Positions 33,056 through 40,418 of a stretch of DNA of 45,137 nucleotides are shown here, piece by piece. The notes under the pieces are model-generated. The model had not been told where the DNA came from, did not search any database, and was given only the letters and a program-made list of their open reading frames with translations. The DNA is from an uncultured Collinsella sp. GTDB taxonomy: Bacteria; Actinomycetota; Coriobacteriia; Coriobacteriales; Coriobacteriaceae. The stretch is from NCBI GenBank assembly GCA_900545055.1, contig UQXP01000010.1:1-45137 (forward strand). The letters are read 5' to 3'. The first letter of the stretch is position 1. Every line of letters begins with the position of its first letter. The position numbers were made by a program, and so were the translations under genes.

Positions 33056-33737
33056 CGCGGGCACCTCTTCCGTCAAATACAGCATCGCACGCCAACGCAA
33101 TGGCAATGCCGGCCACGACGCTTGCCGGCACGGCAATATTCGCGAGGCCCAAGAACTTGCATATGGCGACAGACACCGCGCCCGAAACCGCCGCGACAAC
33201 GTTGCCGCGTGACAGCCGCTGCGAAAAGAGCAGGCAGATAAAGAGCGAGGTGCAGACAAAAGCTGCAATGGCGGTGGGAACATCGACAACGGCGCCGACG
33301 ATGGCGCCCATCGTACACGAAACGCCCCATGTTGCGATAAGGATCACATTGAGCACAAAGGACTCGCGCGGGCCCCAATCCTCCCCTTCAACCAACTTGG
33401 CAAGCGAGATGCCATATGCCTCCTCGGTAAGTGTCGCGGCAACAGCCAGCGTCTGACGCTTCGAAGCACCCGTCAGATGCGGCGCGATCGATGCCGAGTA
33501 AAGCGCAAAGCGCGAGGAGATGGCAGCAACGCTCGCGACAATCGAAGGTGCCGGTACACCCGCCAGCCAAAGATTGCAGATCATAAACTGGCCGCTGCCC
33601 GTCACAAACGTGCTGCTCAGGGCAAAGACCATCCAGGGCTCCATTCCCGTCTGCCCCATGATCATTCCGCACGGCGCGCCTATTGCAACATAGGTAAGCA
33701 TCACTGGCCAGACGATTTTAAAGATCCTAAGGACCAT
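33045..33737 (-). CDS. azlC: Branched-chain amino acid exporter subunit AzlC
   Basis: Large subunit of the AzlCD (LIV-E) exporter, 230 residues with about six to seven hydrophobic segments. The family features TYVAIGAPCGMIMGQTGMEPW, FVTGSGQFMICNLW and TLTEEAYGISLAKL are clear. ATG 33737 has GGGAG close upstream; the frame extends to 33971 but that overlaps the divergent gene. Together with the liv importer, the window encodes both uptake and export of leucine, isoleucine and valine. It is divergent from the HD gene across a perfect inverted repeat. Confidence 0.92.
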   Translation of the reverse strand: MVLRIFKIVWPVMLTYVAIGAPCGMIMGQTGMEPWMVFALSSTFVTGSGQFMICNLWLAGVPAPSIVASVAAISSRFALYSASIAPHLTGASKRQTLAVAATLTEEAYGISLAKLVEGEDWGPRESFVLNVILIATWGVSCTMGAIVGAVVDVPTAIAAFVCTSLFICLLFSQRLSRGNVVAAVSGAVSVAICKFLGLANIAVPASVVAGIAIALACDAVFDGRGARDAR

Positions 33738-33796
33738 GCCACTCCCATTCTGGTAAGTCGTCTGCAGCGCGCCTCGCAACGCAGCAGAAATATCAA

Positions 33797-33832
33797 CCGG
33801 TGGCAATAAAGTTCGCCTACAATTGCCACCGG
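33797..33832. promoter_or_regulatory. Inverted repeat over the HD-gene -10 box
   Basis: Perfect 11-base arms (33797-33807 and 33822-33832, CCGGTGGCAAT type) around a 14-base centre. A -10-like TACAAT (33818-33823) lies inside, so a bound regulator could block transcription of the HD gene, and possibly azlC on the other strand. No good -35 is visible, which fits activator dependence or a different promoter. Confidence 0.5.
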
Positions 33833-33863
33833 ATCGAAAGACACAACTTTTTAGGAAGTCATT

Positions 33864-34676
33864 ATGACAGCTATCGATCGAGACCGGGCGCGCGCGGCCT
33901 TCAAAAGCTACACCGATGCCTACGACGCCACCAACCCACGCATCGCGCTCAAAATCGAGCATACGTACCACGTGGCCGAGGCATGCGATGCCGTAGCGCG
34001 CGAGCAGGGCTGGTCGTCAGAAGATATTGACCTGGCATGGCTTTGCGGCCTGCTACACGATATGGGCCGCTTTGAGCAGCTGCGGCGCTGGGACACCTTT
34101 AAGGACGCCGAGAGCATGAGCCATGCAGCGCTGGGCATCGAGGTCCTCTTTGGCGAGAATCCCGCCGATGCACCCGCCGTAACGAGCATCCGCGACTTTA
34201 TCGATGACCCGGCAGAAGATGAGCTCATCCGAGCGAGCATTGCCTATCACAGCGATTTCCGTCTACCCGCACAGCTCGACGAGCGCACGTGGAGCTTCTG
34301 CGATATCGTGCGCGATGGTGACAAGATCGACATTATGCGCACCATCGCCGACAGCACCGTCGAGACCATCCTCAAGGTGGATGAGGACGCATTTCTCGAC
34401 AGCCACTTCTCGGCACCGACGCTGGCCGCCTTTGACGAGCACCGCTGCGTCACGCGCGATGAGCGCGATGAGCCCGCCGACTTCTTGGTGGGGCTTATCT
34501 GCTTCATGTTTGAGCTCGTCTATCCGGCAAGCCGCGCGCTGGCGCGCGAGCAGGGCGATATCCACCGCCTGCTCAACGCGCCCTTTGGCATTGCACGGCC
34601 TTTTAGCGACCCCACCACGCAAGCGACCTGGGAGCGCCTAAAGAACGAGATGCGCACCTGGCTGGCGCGCGCCTAG
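33864..34676 (+). CDS. HD-domain phosphohydrolase-like protein
   Basis: Cytoplasmic 270-residue protein with an HD metal-dependent phosphohydrolase domain. Visible metal ligands are His in IEHTYHVAE (about residue 33), the HD pair in LLHDMGRFEQ (about 64-65) and a later His/Asp set around SIAYHSDF and DGDKIDIMR. The family includes nucleotidases and (p)ppGpp-type hydrolases; the substrate is unknown. The ATG is preceded by TTAGGAAG. Its TAG stop shares the palindromic CTAG with the stop of the convergent etfA, so there is no room for a terminator between them. Confidence 0.85.
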   Translation: MTAIDRDRARAAFKSYTDAYDATNPRIALKIEHTYHVAEACDAVAREQGWSSEDIDLAWLCGLLHDMGRFEQLRRWDTFKDAESMSHAALGIEVLFGENPADAPAVTSIRDFIDDPAEDELIRASIAYHSDFRLPAQLDERTWSFCDIVRDGDKIDIMRTIADSTVETILKVDEDAFLDSHFSAPTLAAFDEHRCVTRDERDEPADFLVGLICFMFELVYPASRALAREQGDIHRLLNAPFGIARPFSDPTTQATWERLKNEMRTWLARA

Positions 34677-35878
34677 CGCTCAAGCTGAGCTAGGAGCTCC
34701 TCAACGACCTCGACGGCGTCACCGACAACCTTGTACTGCGCAGCGCCGAAAATGGGGGCATCCGGGTCCTCGTTGATGGCGACAATGCACTCCGCCCCAC
34801 CGATGCCGGCGAGATGCTGGATAGCACCCGAGACACCGATGCTCACGAGGAGCTTGGGCGAGACCGATACACCCGTCTGGCCAATTTGGTGGCGATACTC
34901 CAGCCAGCCGGCCTCCACCACGGGGCGCGTGCAACCAAGCTCGGCGCCCAGGGCATCGGCGAGCTTTCGCATTAGGGGCAGATTCTTCTTGGAGCCGATG
35001 CCGCGGCCCACCACGACCAGACGCTCGGCGTCGGCAATCGATGCCTGCTGTCCCCACTCCTCGGCGGGAATCGAGATCTCGACACGGGCCTTAACGTCTT
35101 CCGCAAGCATCACCTGGGTGATCGTGCTGGAGCGGCTATAGTCAAACTCGGGCGCCTTAAAGATACCGGGGCGCACCGTTGCCATCTGCGGACGGTGGTT
35201 GGGGCAAATGATGGTGGCCATCAAGTTGCCACCAAACGCCGGGCGCGTCTGCCGCAGCAAGCCCGTCTCCGTATCCATCGAAAGCACGGTGCAGTCAGCC
35301 GTGAGGCCCGTCTGCAGGCGCACGGCAACGCCAGGCGCCAGCTCGCGGCCAAACGCGGTCGCGCCGTACAGAATTGCCTCGGGCTTGCGCTCGGCCACCA
35401 AATCGCAGATCAGCCGGGCGTAGACCTCCGCATCGTTCTGGCGCAGGCGCTCGTCGCGACACACTAGGACCTCGTCCGCGCCGACACAAACCAGGTGTTC
35501 GAGGTCCCCGAGCGAGCCCTCGGAACCCATACCGACCAGCGCCACCAGACGGCAGCCACGAGCATCGGCAAGCTCGCGGCCCTTGCCCATGAGCTCATAG
35601 GCAACGGGATTCACCGTATCGTGCTCGTCGGTCTGCGCGAATACCCAAATGTCTCGATATGCATCAAGGTCTGCCGCGCCGGCAGCTTCGTCTCGCTCGA
35701 TCGAGATGGCGTTGACGGGACAGGCATCGACGCACCCGCCGCACAAGATGCAACCTTCGGTCACGCGGGCGCAGCGATTGGGACGCTCGCCCTCCACCAC
35801 AATGCCGCCCGAGGCGCAGGCGCGAACGCAGCGACCGCAGCCGATACAGGCTTCGCTATCGATAATCAGTCCGCTCAT
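34673..35878 (-). CDS. etfA: Electron transfer flavoprotein alpha with ferredoxin domain
   Basis: FAD-binding Etf subunit of 401 residues with an N-terminal ferredoxin extension. Two complete 4Fe-4S motifs are visible, Cys 11/14/17/21 (CIGCGRCVRAC) and Cys 43/46/49/53 (CILCGGCVDAC). The Etf-alpha C-terminal FAD site shows VVGRGIGSKKN, GQTGVSVSPKL and SIGVSGAIQHLAGI. Etf-alpha subunits with this extension occur in bifurcating complexes such as LctC of Acetobacterium woodii. It immediately follows etfB (stop and start adjacent) in the operon dehydrogenase-etfB-etfA, and is expected to exchange electrons between NADH, ferredoxin and the dehydrogenase. It overlaps the stop of the HD gene by four bases. 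Confidence 0.92.
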   Translation of the reverse strand: MSGLIIDSEACIGCGRCVRACASGGIVVEGERPNRCARVTEGCILCGGCVDACPVNAISIERDEAAGAADLDAYRDIWVFAQTDEHDTVNPVAYELMGKGRELADARGCRLVALVGMGSEGSLGDLEHLVCVGADEVLVCRDERLRQNDAEVYARLICDLVAERKPEAILYGATAFGRELAPGVAVRLQTGLTADCTVLSMDTETGLLRQTRPAFGGNLMATIICPNHRPQMATVRPGIFKAPEFDYSRSSTITQVMLAEDVKARVEISIPAEEWGQQASIADAERLVVVGRGIGSKKNLPLMRKLADALGAELGCTRPVVEAGWLEYRHQIGQTGVSVSPKLLVSIGVSGAIQHLAGIGGAECIVAINEDPDAPIFGAAQYKVVGDAVEVVEELLAQLER

Positions 35879-36694
35879 CTATGCCATCCCCTCGATAATC
35901 TTGGCAAGTTTTGCCGCCTGCTCGGACGCCGTTCCGTCAACGTCCTCGCACGTTTGGTCGCGGTCGGGCACAAACGATCGCACGACCTGTGTCGGTGATC
36001 CGGCAAGGCCGCAACGCGAGGGATCGGCGCTCACGTCGGCGGCACTGACCACGCGCACGTCCGCCTCCTCCGCCGCGCGAATACCGGCAATGCTCGGCAT
36101 ACGCAGCTGGCCGATCTCCTTGGCGGTCGTCATCGCACACGGCATCTCAAGATAGACCGTCTCCTCGCCGGCATCGCAGCCGTGAACAAGCGCCAGTGAA
36201 CCACAGGTCGTAAAGCCCGCGCTCTGCACGCAGCTCACGTCGGTCACACAGGGAATCTCAAAAGCACCGGCCAGCTCGGGGCCGATTTGCGCCGTATCGC
36301 CGTCCACCGCCATCTTGCCGCAGATGAGCAGGTCGAAGTCCTCGTCGAGCGCCTCGATGCCGCACTTGAGGGCATAGGTGGTTGCCAGGGTATCGGCACC
36401 TGCAAAGGCGCGATCGGTCAGCAGCAGCGCGTCGTCGGCACCTCGAGCGATGCAGTCGCGCAGCAGCGACTCGGTCGCGGGGATGCCCATCGACACCACC
36501 GTTACGCGCACGTCCATGCCAAAGCCGATAAAGTCGTCTTTCAGCGCCAGCGCGCATTCCAAAGCGCTCGCATCAAAGGGATTAATGACCGCCTGCTTGC
36601 CATCGCGCACGATGGTATTGGTCTTGGGGTCCATCTTGACCTCGGTGCTGCCCGGCACGGCCTTGACGCACACCACCATATGGAAATCGCTCAT
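35879..36694 (-). CDS. etfB: Electron transfer flavoprotein subunit beta
   Basis: Etf-beta, 271 residues, partner of the Fe-S-bearing Etf-alpha downstream. Family marks are VVCVKAVPGSTEVKMD at the N-terminus, INPFDASALECALALKD, and GKMAVDGDTAQIGPELA at the place where bifurcating Etfs bind the second FAD instead of AMP. ATG 36694 has GGGGG nine bases upstream, inside the 3' end of the dehydrogenase gene, and follows that gene's TGA by two bases. A GTG two codons earlier is possible. Expected to form a heterodimer with EtfA in the cytoplasm. Confidence 0.93.
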   Translation of the reverse strand: MSDFHMVVCVKAVPGSTEVKMDPKTNTIVRDGKQAVINPFDASALECALALKDDFIGFGMDVRVTVVSMGIPATESLLRDCIARGADDALLLTDRAFAGADTLATTYALKCGIEALDEDFDLLICGKMAVDGDTAQIGPELAGAFEIPCVTDVSCVQSAGFTTCGSLALVHGCDAGEETVYLEMPCAMTTAKEIGQLRMPSIAGIRAAEEADVRVVSAADVSADPSRCGLAGSPTQVVRSFVPDRDQTCEDVDGTASEQAAKLAKIIEGMA

Positions 36695-36696
36695 CT

Positions 36697-38298
36697 TCAC
36701 GCGCCCCCTTTCTGGACGAGCTCATCCAAGAGCTTCTCCGAAAACAGGTTGCCGCGACCCAGCTGCCCGTCGGGATCGAGCTGGAGCTTGAGCCGCGCCG
36801 ACTCGACCATGGCCTCGTGACCGTACATCGTCTCCAAAAAGCCCGCCTTGATCTTGCCGACGCCATGCTCGGCAGAAACGGCACCGCCCATGGCCGTGAC
36901 CTCGGAAGCCCACTGGGCAAAGAGTTCTCCGCCGCGGCGGTAATCCTGCGCATCGCGCGGCAGGATATTCACATGCAGATGGTTGTTGCCGATGTGTCCC
37001 CAGGCAGCAGACTCAAGTCCGCTTTCCGCCAGCGTGCGGCGATAGAGGGCGACGACATCGGCAAGGCGTGCATTGGGCACCGACATATCCGATCCCAGCT
37101 TGGTAATGGTGGGGTCGATGCGGCGACGCTCGTCAATGAGCATATTGACACTCTCGGGGACCGCGTGGCGGAAGAACCGCTGGCACTCGCGATCGACTTC
37201 GGTGCGGGCGACCCATGTCGCATCGTCGCGGCCGCCCGCAAGCTCCAGCATCCATCCCAGGTGGCACAGCTCCTCGGTCGCCTGGGCTTCGTCGTCGCAG
37301 TCGAGCTCCACGTAGACACAGACCTTGGCGTCTTTGTCGAGCGCCGGCAGCGAGGCAAACGCCGTCGACTGCTCGCGCTGGCGACGTAGAATATCCAGGG
37401 CGCCAGCGTCGAAGTACTCGATGGCAGCCGCATGGGACAGGACGGGGCGCACGGAATCGGTAAAGGACACGGCCTTGTCTTCGCTATCGAAAAAGCAGCT
37501 CACACCCCAAACGACCGCAGGCGCCGCCTGCAGGGCAATCTCGAGCTCGGTGATGACGCCGAGTGTGCCACACGCACCGATAAACAGATCGATGGCATCC
37601 ATATCGTCAGCAACAAAATAGCCCGAAGCATTTTTGGTCTTGGGCATAGTGTAGTCAGGAAGATCGAGCTCGAGCGTACGGCCCGCTGCCGTCACGAGCG
37701 ACAGGTGGCGGCCCTGGGCAAAAGCCTCGCCGCGCTGAAGCTCAAGCAAATCGCCATCAGCCAGCGCGACGTGGAGTCCCGTGATATGTGGGCGCATGGG
37801 ACCGTAGGCGTAGCTGCGGGCACCGGAGGCGTTACATGCCGCCATGCCGCCCAGACAGGCAGACGCCTCGGTGGGATCGGTGGGAAAGAACTGCTCGGGG
37901 GCCTCTTGGAACTCCTCGTAGGCCTCAAGCGATGCCTGGTCCCAACCAGCAGTCGGCAGCACCTTCTTGCTCAGCTGCTTGCGCAGCTCCGAGAGCACAA
38001 CGCCCGGCTCCACGCGCAGCAGAAATTGGCCTTGTTCATCACGGCGAAGGCCCAAGTAGCGATTCATACGGGAAGTATTGAGGATATGCCCGCCGTGGGG
38101 CACGGCACCGGCGGCAAGGCCGGTTCGGGCGCCCTGAACCGTTACCGGGACACGCTCGGCATGGAGCTTTTCCAAAATGGCACGGACCTCGTTTTCCGTT
38201 GCCGGAAACGAGATGCTCGATGCTTCGCCCGATGCGCGAGACTCATCGCGACCATACTCTTCGAACTCGTCGGTGAAGGGTTTGATGCTTGCAGACAC
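36697..38298 (-). CDS. FAD-linked 2-hydroxyacid (lactate-type) dehydrogenase
   Basis: GlcD/D-lactate dehydrogenase-type flavoprotein, 533 residues. The N-terminal PCMH FAD-binding domain shows VTVQGARTGLAAGAVP, NTSRMNRYL, PTDPTEASACLGGMAACNASG and YGPMRPHITGL; the C-terminal oxidase domain shows GHIGNNHLHVN and SAEHGVGKIK, which supply metal and substrate ligands. Being followed at once by etfB and etfA makes a bifurcating (or confurcating) lactate dehydrogenase, LctD-like, the best guess; glycolate or another 2-hydroxyacid is the alternative. No lactate permease is in the window. The ATG at 38298 has AAGGGGGAG upstream. Confidence 0.9.
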   Translation of the reverse strand: MSASIKPFTDEFEEYGRDESRASGEASSISFPATENEVRAILEKLHAERVPVTVQGARTGLAAGAVPHGGHILNTSRMNRYLGLRRDEQGQFLLRVEPGVVLSELRKQLSKKVLPTAGWDQASLEAYEEFQEAPEQFFPTDPTEASACLGGMAACNASGARSYAYGPMRPHITGLHVALADGDLLELQRGEAFAQGRHLSLVTAAGRTLELDLPDYTMPKTKNASGYFVADDMDAIDLFIGACGTLGVITELEIALQAAPAVVWGVSCFFDSEDKAVSFTDSVRPVLSHAAAIEYFDAGALDILRRQREQSTAFASLPALDKDAKVCVYVELDCDDEAQATEELCHLGWMLELAGGRDDATWVARTEVDRECQRFFRHAVPESVNMLIDERRRIDPTITKLGSDMSVPNARLADVVALYRRTLAESGLESAAWGHIGNNHLHVNILPRDAQDYRRGGELFAQWASEVTAMGGAVSAEHGVGKIKAGFLETMYGHEAMVESARLKLQLDPDGQLGRGNLFSEKLLDELVQKGGA

Positions 38299-38643
38299 GC
38301 GAACTCCCCCTTTAGCTAACTACAGTGTTTGCAGGGAGATGTTACCGCATCGTTTCGTCGACGTGTTCGAGACCGTCTCCATAATTGGCGATTTTTACGT
38401 TCGTGCAATTCGGCGAGTGGCTAGATTTCCTCGGCAGACGATGCTTTTGACACATATGGCCCCGCCGTCGCCGATCGCGTAAATGTCGCTCGAAAAAAGT
38501 TGGAGTATTTTTTGCCGCCTTTTACCTGCGGAGACGCCAATCCGTCAAGCATTTGGTCAGAAATTGGTCAAGTAGCGGCTGATACGGTCGGCGTCGACAG
38601 CCAAAACCGATAGAAGTTTTGGCCCAGAAGCAGGGAGGTTCCC
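38299..38643. other. Divergent promoter region, no gene
   Basis: A 345-base gap between the dehydrogenase operon (minus) and the small surface-protein cluster (plus). On the minus strand, TTGCAC and TTATGG about 18 bases apart (plus 38375-38415) are a weak promoter candidate for the dehydrogenase. On the plus strand, TTGGTCA occurs twice 11 bases apart near 38549-38570, which could be a regulator site before the next gene. Elsewhere it is AT-richer than the genes and holds no supported ORF. Confidence 0.4.
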
Positions 38644-38940
38644 ATGGCATATTACTGGCCCCAGTACGGCATCGCCATCGAAGTCGACAACGATCCCCAT
38701 CTCCTGCCTTTCGACGAAGAGGCATTCCCCGATACGGCGGTCTACCACGTTACTACCGATGTGATCTGCGACCCCGAGTCGTTCTCGGCGCTCGCCCACC
38801 ACATCGCGCATACCCACGACATCGAGCTCCCTCCCGACTTCGAAGAGCTCGTCTACTCGCGCCGCCTGATGCTTCACATGCTCTTTGGAGCGGACCCGTC
38901 CACCTTTGCGCGCGTCTATACCGCCAAGGATGCCGCATGA
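38644..38940 (+). CDS. Small protein of unknown function, nuclease-like motif
   Basis: 98-residue protein I do not recognise with certainty. The start is firm: AGGGAGG lies five bases before ATG and an in-frame TAG lies about 30 bases upstream. The opening YYWPQYGIAIEVDND resembles the core strand of DUF559-like PD-(D/E)XK nucleases (YWP..LAIE.D), and the following VYHVTTDVICDPESF fits the next strand, but the N-terminal half of such domains is absent. It may be a reduced domain, a binding module or chance resemblance. Its stop overlaps the start of the next gene (ATGA), so the two are translationally coupled. Confidence 0.7.
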   Translation: MAYYWPQYGIAIEVDNDPHLLPFDEEAFPDTAVYHVTTDVICDPESFSALAHHIAHTHDIELPPDFEELVYSRRLMLHMLFGADPSTFARVYTAKDAA

Positions 38941-39446
38941 GCGCGAAGAGGCCACCCCACTTTGCAGGCCTGGGGCATCGCAAGAAGCTCATCGTTGCCT
39001 GCTTGGCCATCATCTGCGCCCTTGTCGCCGTAGGACTATACGCTTGGCAGTCGCAGCCCGTACCCGAGGCGGGCGCCTCAGTCACGACGGCCGAGGGCAA
39101 AACGCGTCAGGAAATCCAAGATGAGCTCGACGCCATCGTCCGCGACAACATGATGACGATTTCGGTCGCGCCGGTCGCTCAGCTGCAGGAGGACGGCAAG
39201 CTGCGCGTCAACGTGCAAAACGTCCAAGACAATAAATTTCCCCAGCGATTCCGCGTCATCCAAAACGACGAGACCATGTACGAATCCGGCGTGGTCGAGA
39301 CCGGCAAGACAATCGAGACGTGCCCCGCCGGCGACATCAAAGAAGGCGAGGCGTACATCGAGATCCAGGCACTCGATGCCAAGACCCTCGACAGCCACGG
39401 CAATCCGACACGTGTCAAGGTACGGGTTGAGCAAGCCGAGAACTAG
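38937..39446 (+). CDS. Membrane-anchored small beta-domain protein
   Basis: 169 residues: a short basic cytoplasmic start, one membrane helix (about 21-42, LIVACLAIICALVAVGLYAW), then an extracellular domain of about 120 residues predicted to be beta-rich from alternating patterns (ISVAPVAQLQ, LRVNVQNVQDNKFPQRFRV, ESGVVETGKTIETC, VKVRVEQ). It looks like a single Ig-like module, but I cannot name a family. AAGGA within the preceding gene and the ATGA overlap indicate coupling. It heads a run of secreted proteins, so a cell-surface role is likely. Confidence 0.78.
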   Translation: MSAKRPPHFAGLGHRKKLIVACLAIICALVAVGLYAWQSQPVPEAGASVTTAEGKTRQEIQDELDAIVRDNMMTISVAPVAQLQEDGKLRVNVQNVQDNKFPQRFRVIQNDETMYESGVVETGKTIETCPAGDIKEGEAYIEIQALDAKTLDSHGNPTRVKVRVEQAEN

Positions 39447-39535
39447 CCTTCCGACCGACGCGGCACCGCATGCAATTCACCAGCATTCGTCCAATCATCG
39501 CGGGGACGGCCCGCGGCGAATAGAAAGGAACGACC

Positions 39536-40135
39536 ATGGACATCACCAGGAACATGAACGGAGTCAGAGCGCTCGTCGTGGGCACAGGGCTCGCGCTCGC
39601 GCTCGCAATGAGCGCCGCCCCGACGCCAGCTATGGCAGCCGGGCGCGTTGGAACCACGAAGGTAATGGTCAGGACCGAGATCGACAACGTTGAGTTCAAA
39701 GTTCCGACGGTTATTCCCTTCGTCGCCAAGGCCGACGGCACGCTTCAGGGCCCCTCAGAAGACGCGACCACCATCGACAATCATTCGGCCTACGGCATCC
39801 ATGTCACCAACATGAAGATCGACGCCATGAACACCTGGACCATTGCCGCCGACGCCAAGGCCGGAACCGCGCAGAACTCCATCGACTTTAAGGTCGGCCC
39901 CGACGGCGCGCTCCAGAACGCCAGCGCCGCAATGCAGGGGACGGGCCTCGATCTTTCCAAGAATGCAGCCTTCGACATGGGCTACCAGGGCATTGCCGGC
40001 GGCACGGACAAAATCAAGCTCAAGACAAGCGGAAACGTCGCCCGCGTCACGCGCGACATCTTCCGCGTAACCGGCGAAGGCGATCAGGTTGCGACGATCA
40101 CCTGGACGGTCGAGCCCGGTGCGCACACGGCATAA
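39536..40135 (+). CDS. Secreted protein with WxL-like motifs
   Basis: 199 residues with a clear signal peptide (hydrophobic core to about residue 30, likely cleavage after PAMA, residue 34). The mature part has VEFKVPTVIPF, ADGTLQ and NHSAYGIHVTNMKI, followed by two tryptophan motifs, W101-T-I and W190-T-V near the C-terminus (VATITWTVEPG). Spaced W-x-L motifs near mid-protein and C-terminus define WxL surface domains; here the third residue is I or V, so the assignment is tentative. The Shine-Dalgarno GAAAGGA precedes the ATG. It lies 89 bases after the membrane-anchored protein, and its stop overlaps the LAQTG gene. Confidence 0.75.
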   Translation: MDITRNMNGVRALVVGTGLALALAMSAAPTPAMAAGRVGTTKVMVRTEIDNVEFKVPTVIPFVAKADGTLQGPSEDATTIDNHSAYGIHVTNMKIDAMNTWTIAADAKAGTAQNSIDFKVGPDGALQNASAAMQGTGLDLSKNAAFDMGYQGIAGGTDKIKLKTSGNVARVTRDIFRVTGEGDQVATITWTVEPGAHTA

Positions 40136-40400
40136 GGCCGTCGCCCTGGCCGCCGCCGTCAGCATCTTAGCGTTTGGGCCAGCCATGGCCTTTGCCCAGC
40201 AAGAACAGGCGCAGGCCGCCACGCAAGTGACGGTCGACCTCTCGGAGCTCGACCGCGACGACCGCGAGGAACCGTTGGCGCAGACAGGCGACAGACGATG
40301 GCTCTTGGCAGCAGGCGCCACAGCAGCAGGCGCAGGAACCGCCGGCCTCGGTCTGCACATCAAACGCAGCCAGAAACAAAACATGGACAGGCCGCACTAA
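40119..40400 (+). CDS. Small surface protein with LAQTG sorting signal
   Basis: 93 residues starting with GTG at 40119, which overlaps the end of the preceding gene by 17 bases. N-terminal signal peptide (VALAAAVSILAFGPAMAFA, cleavage before QQEQ). The C-terminus has LAQTGD, a hydrophobic stretch (WLLAAGATAAGAGTAGLGLHI) and a basic tail (KRSQKQNMDRPH), the three-part layout of a sortase substrate with Ala in place of Pro in LPxTG. Only about 35 mature residues lie between, rich in charged residues. Small LPxTG proteins of this kind accompany WxL loci in other Gram-positives. The start could be a little further upstream (40089), but that would place residues before the signal peptide. Confidence 0.72.
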   Translation: MRTRHKAVALAAAVSILAFGPAMAFAQQEQAQAATQVTVDLSELDRDDREEPLAQTGDRRWLLAAGATAAGAGTAGLGLHIKRSQKQNMDRPH

Positions 40401-40418
40401 ATTAGCTAAGGAGACCCC

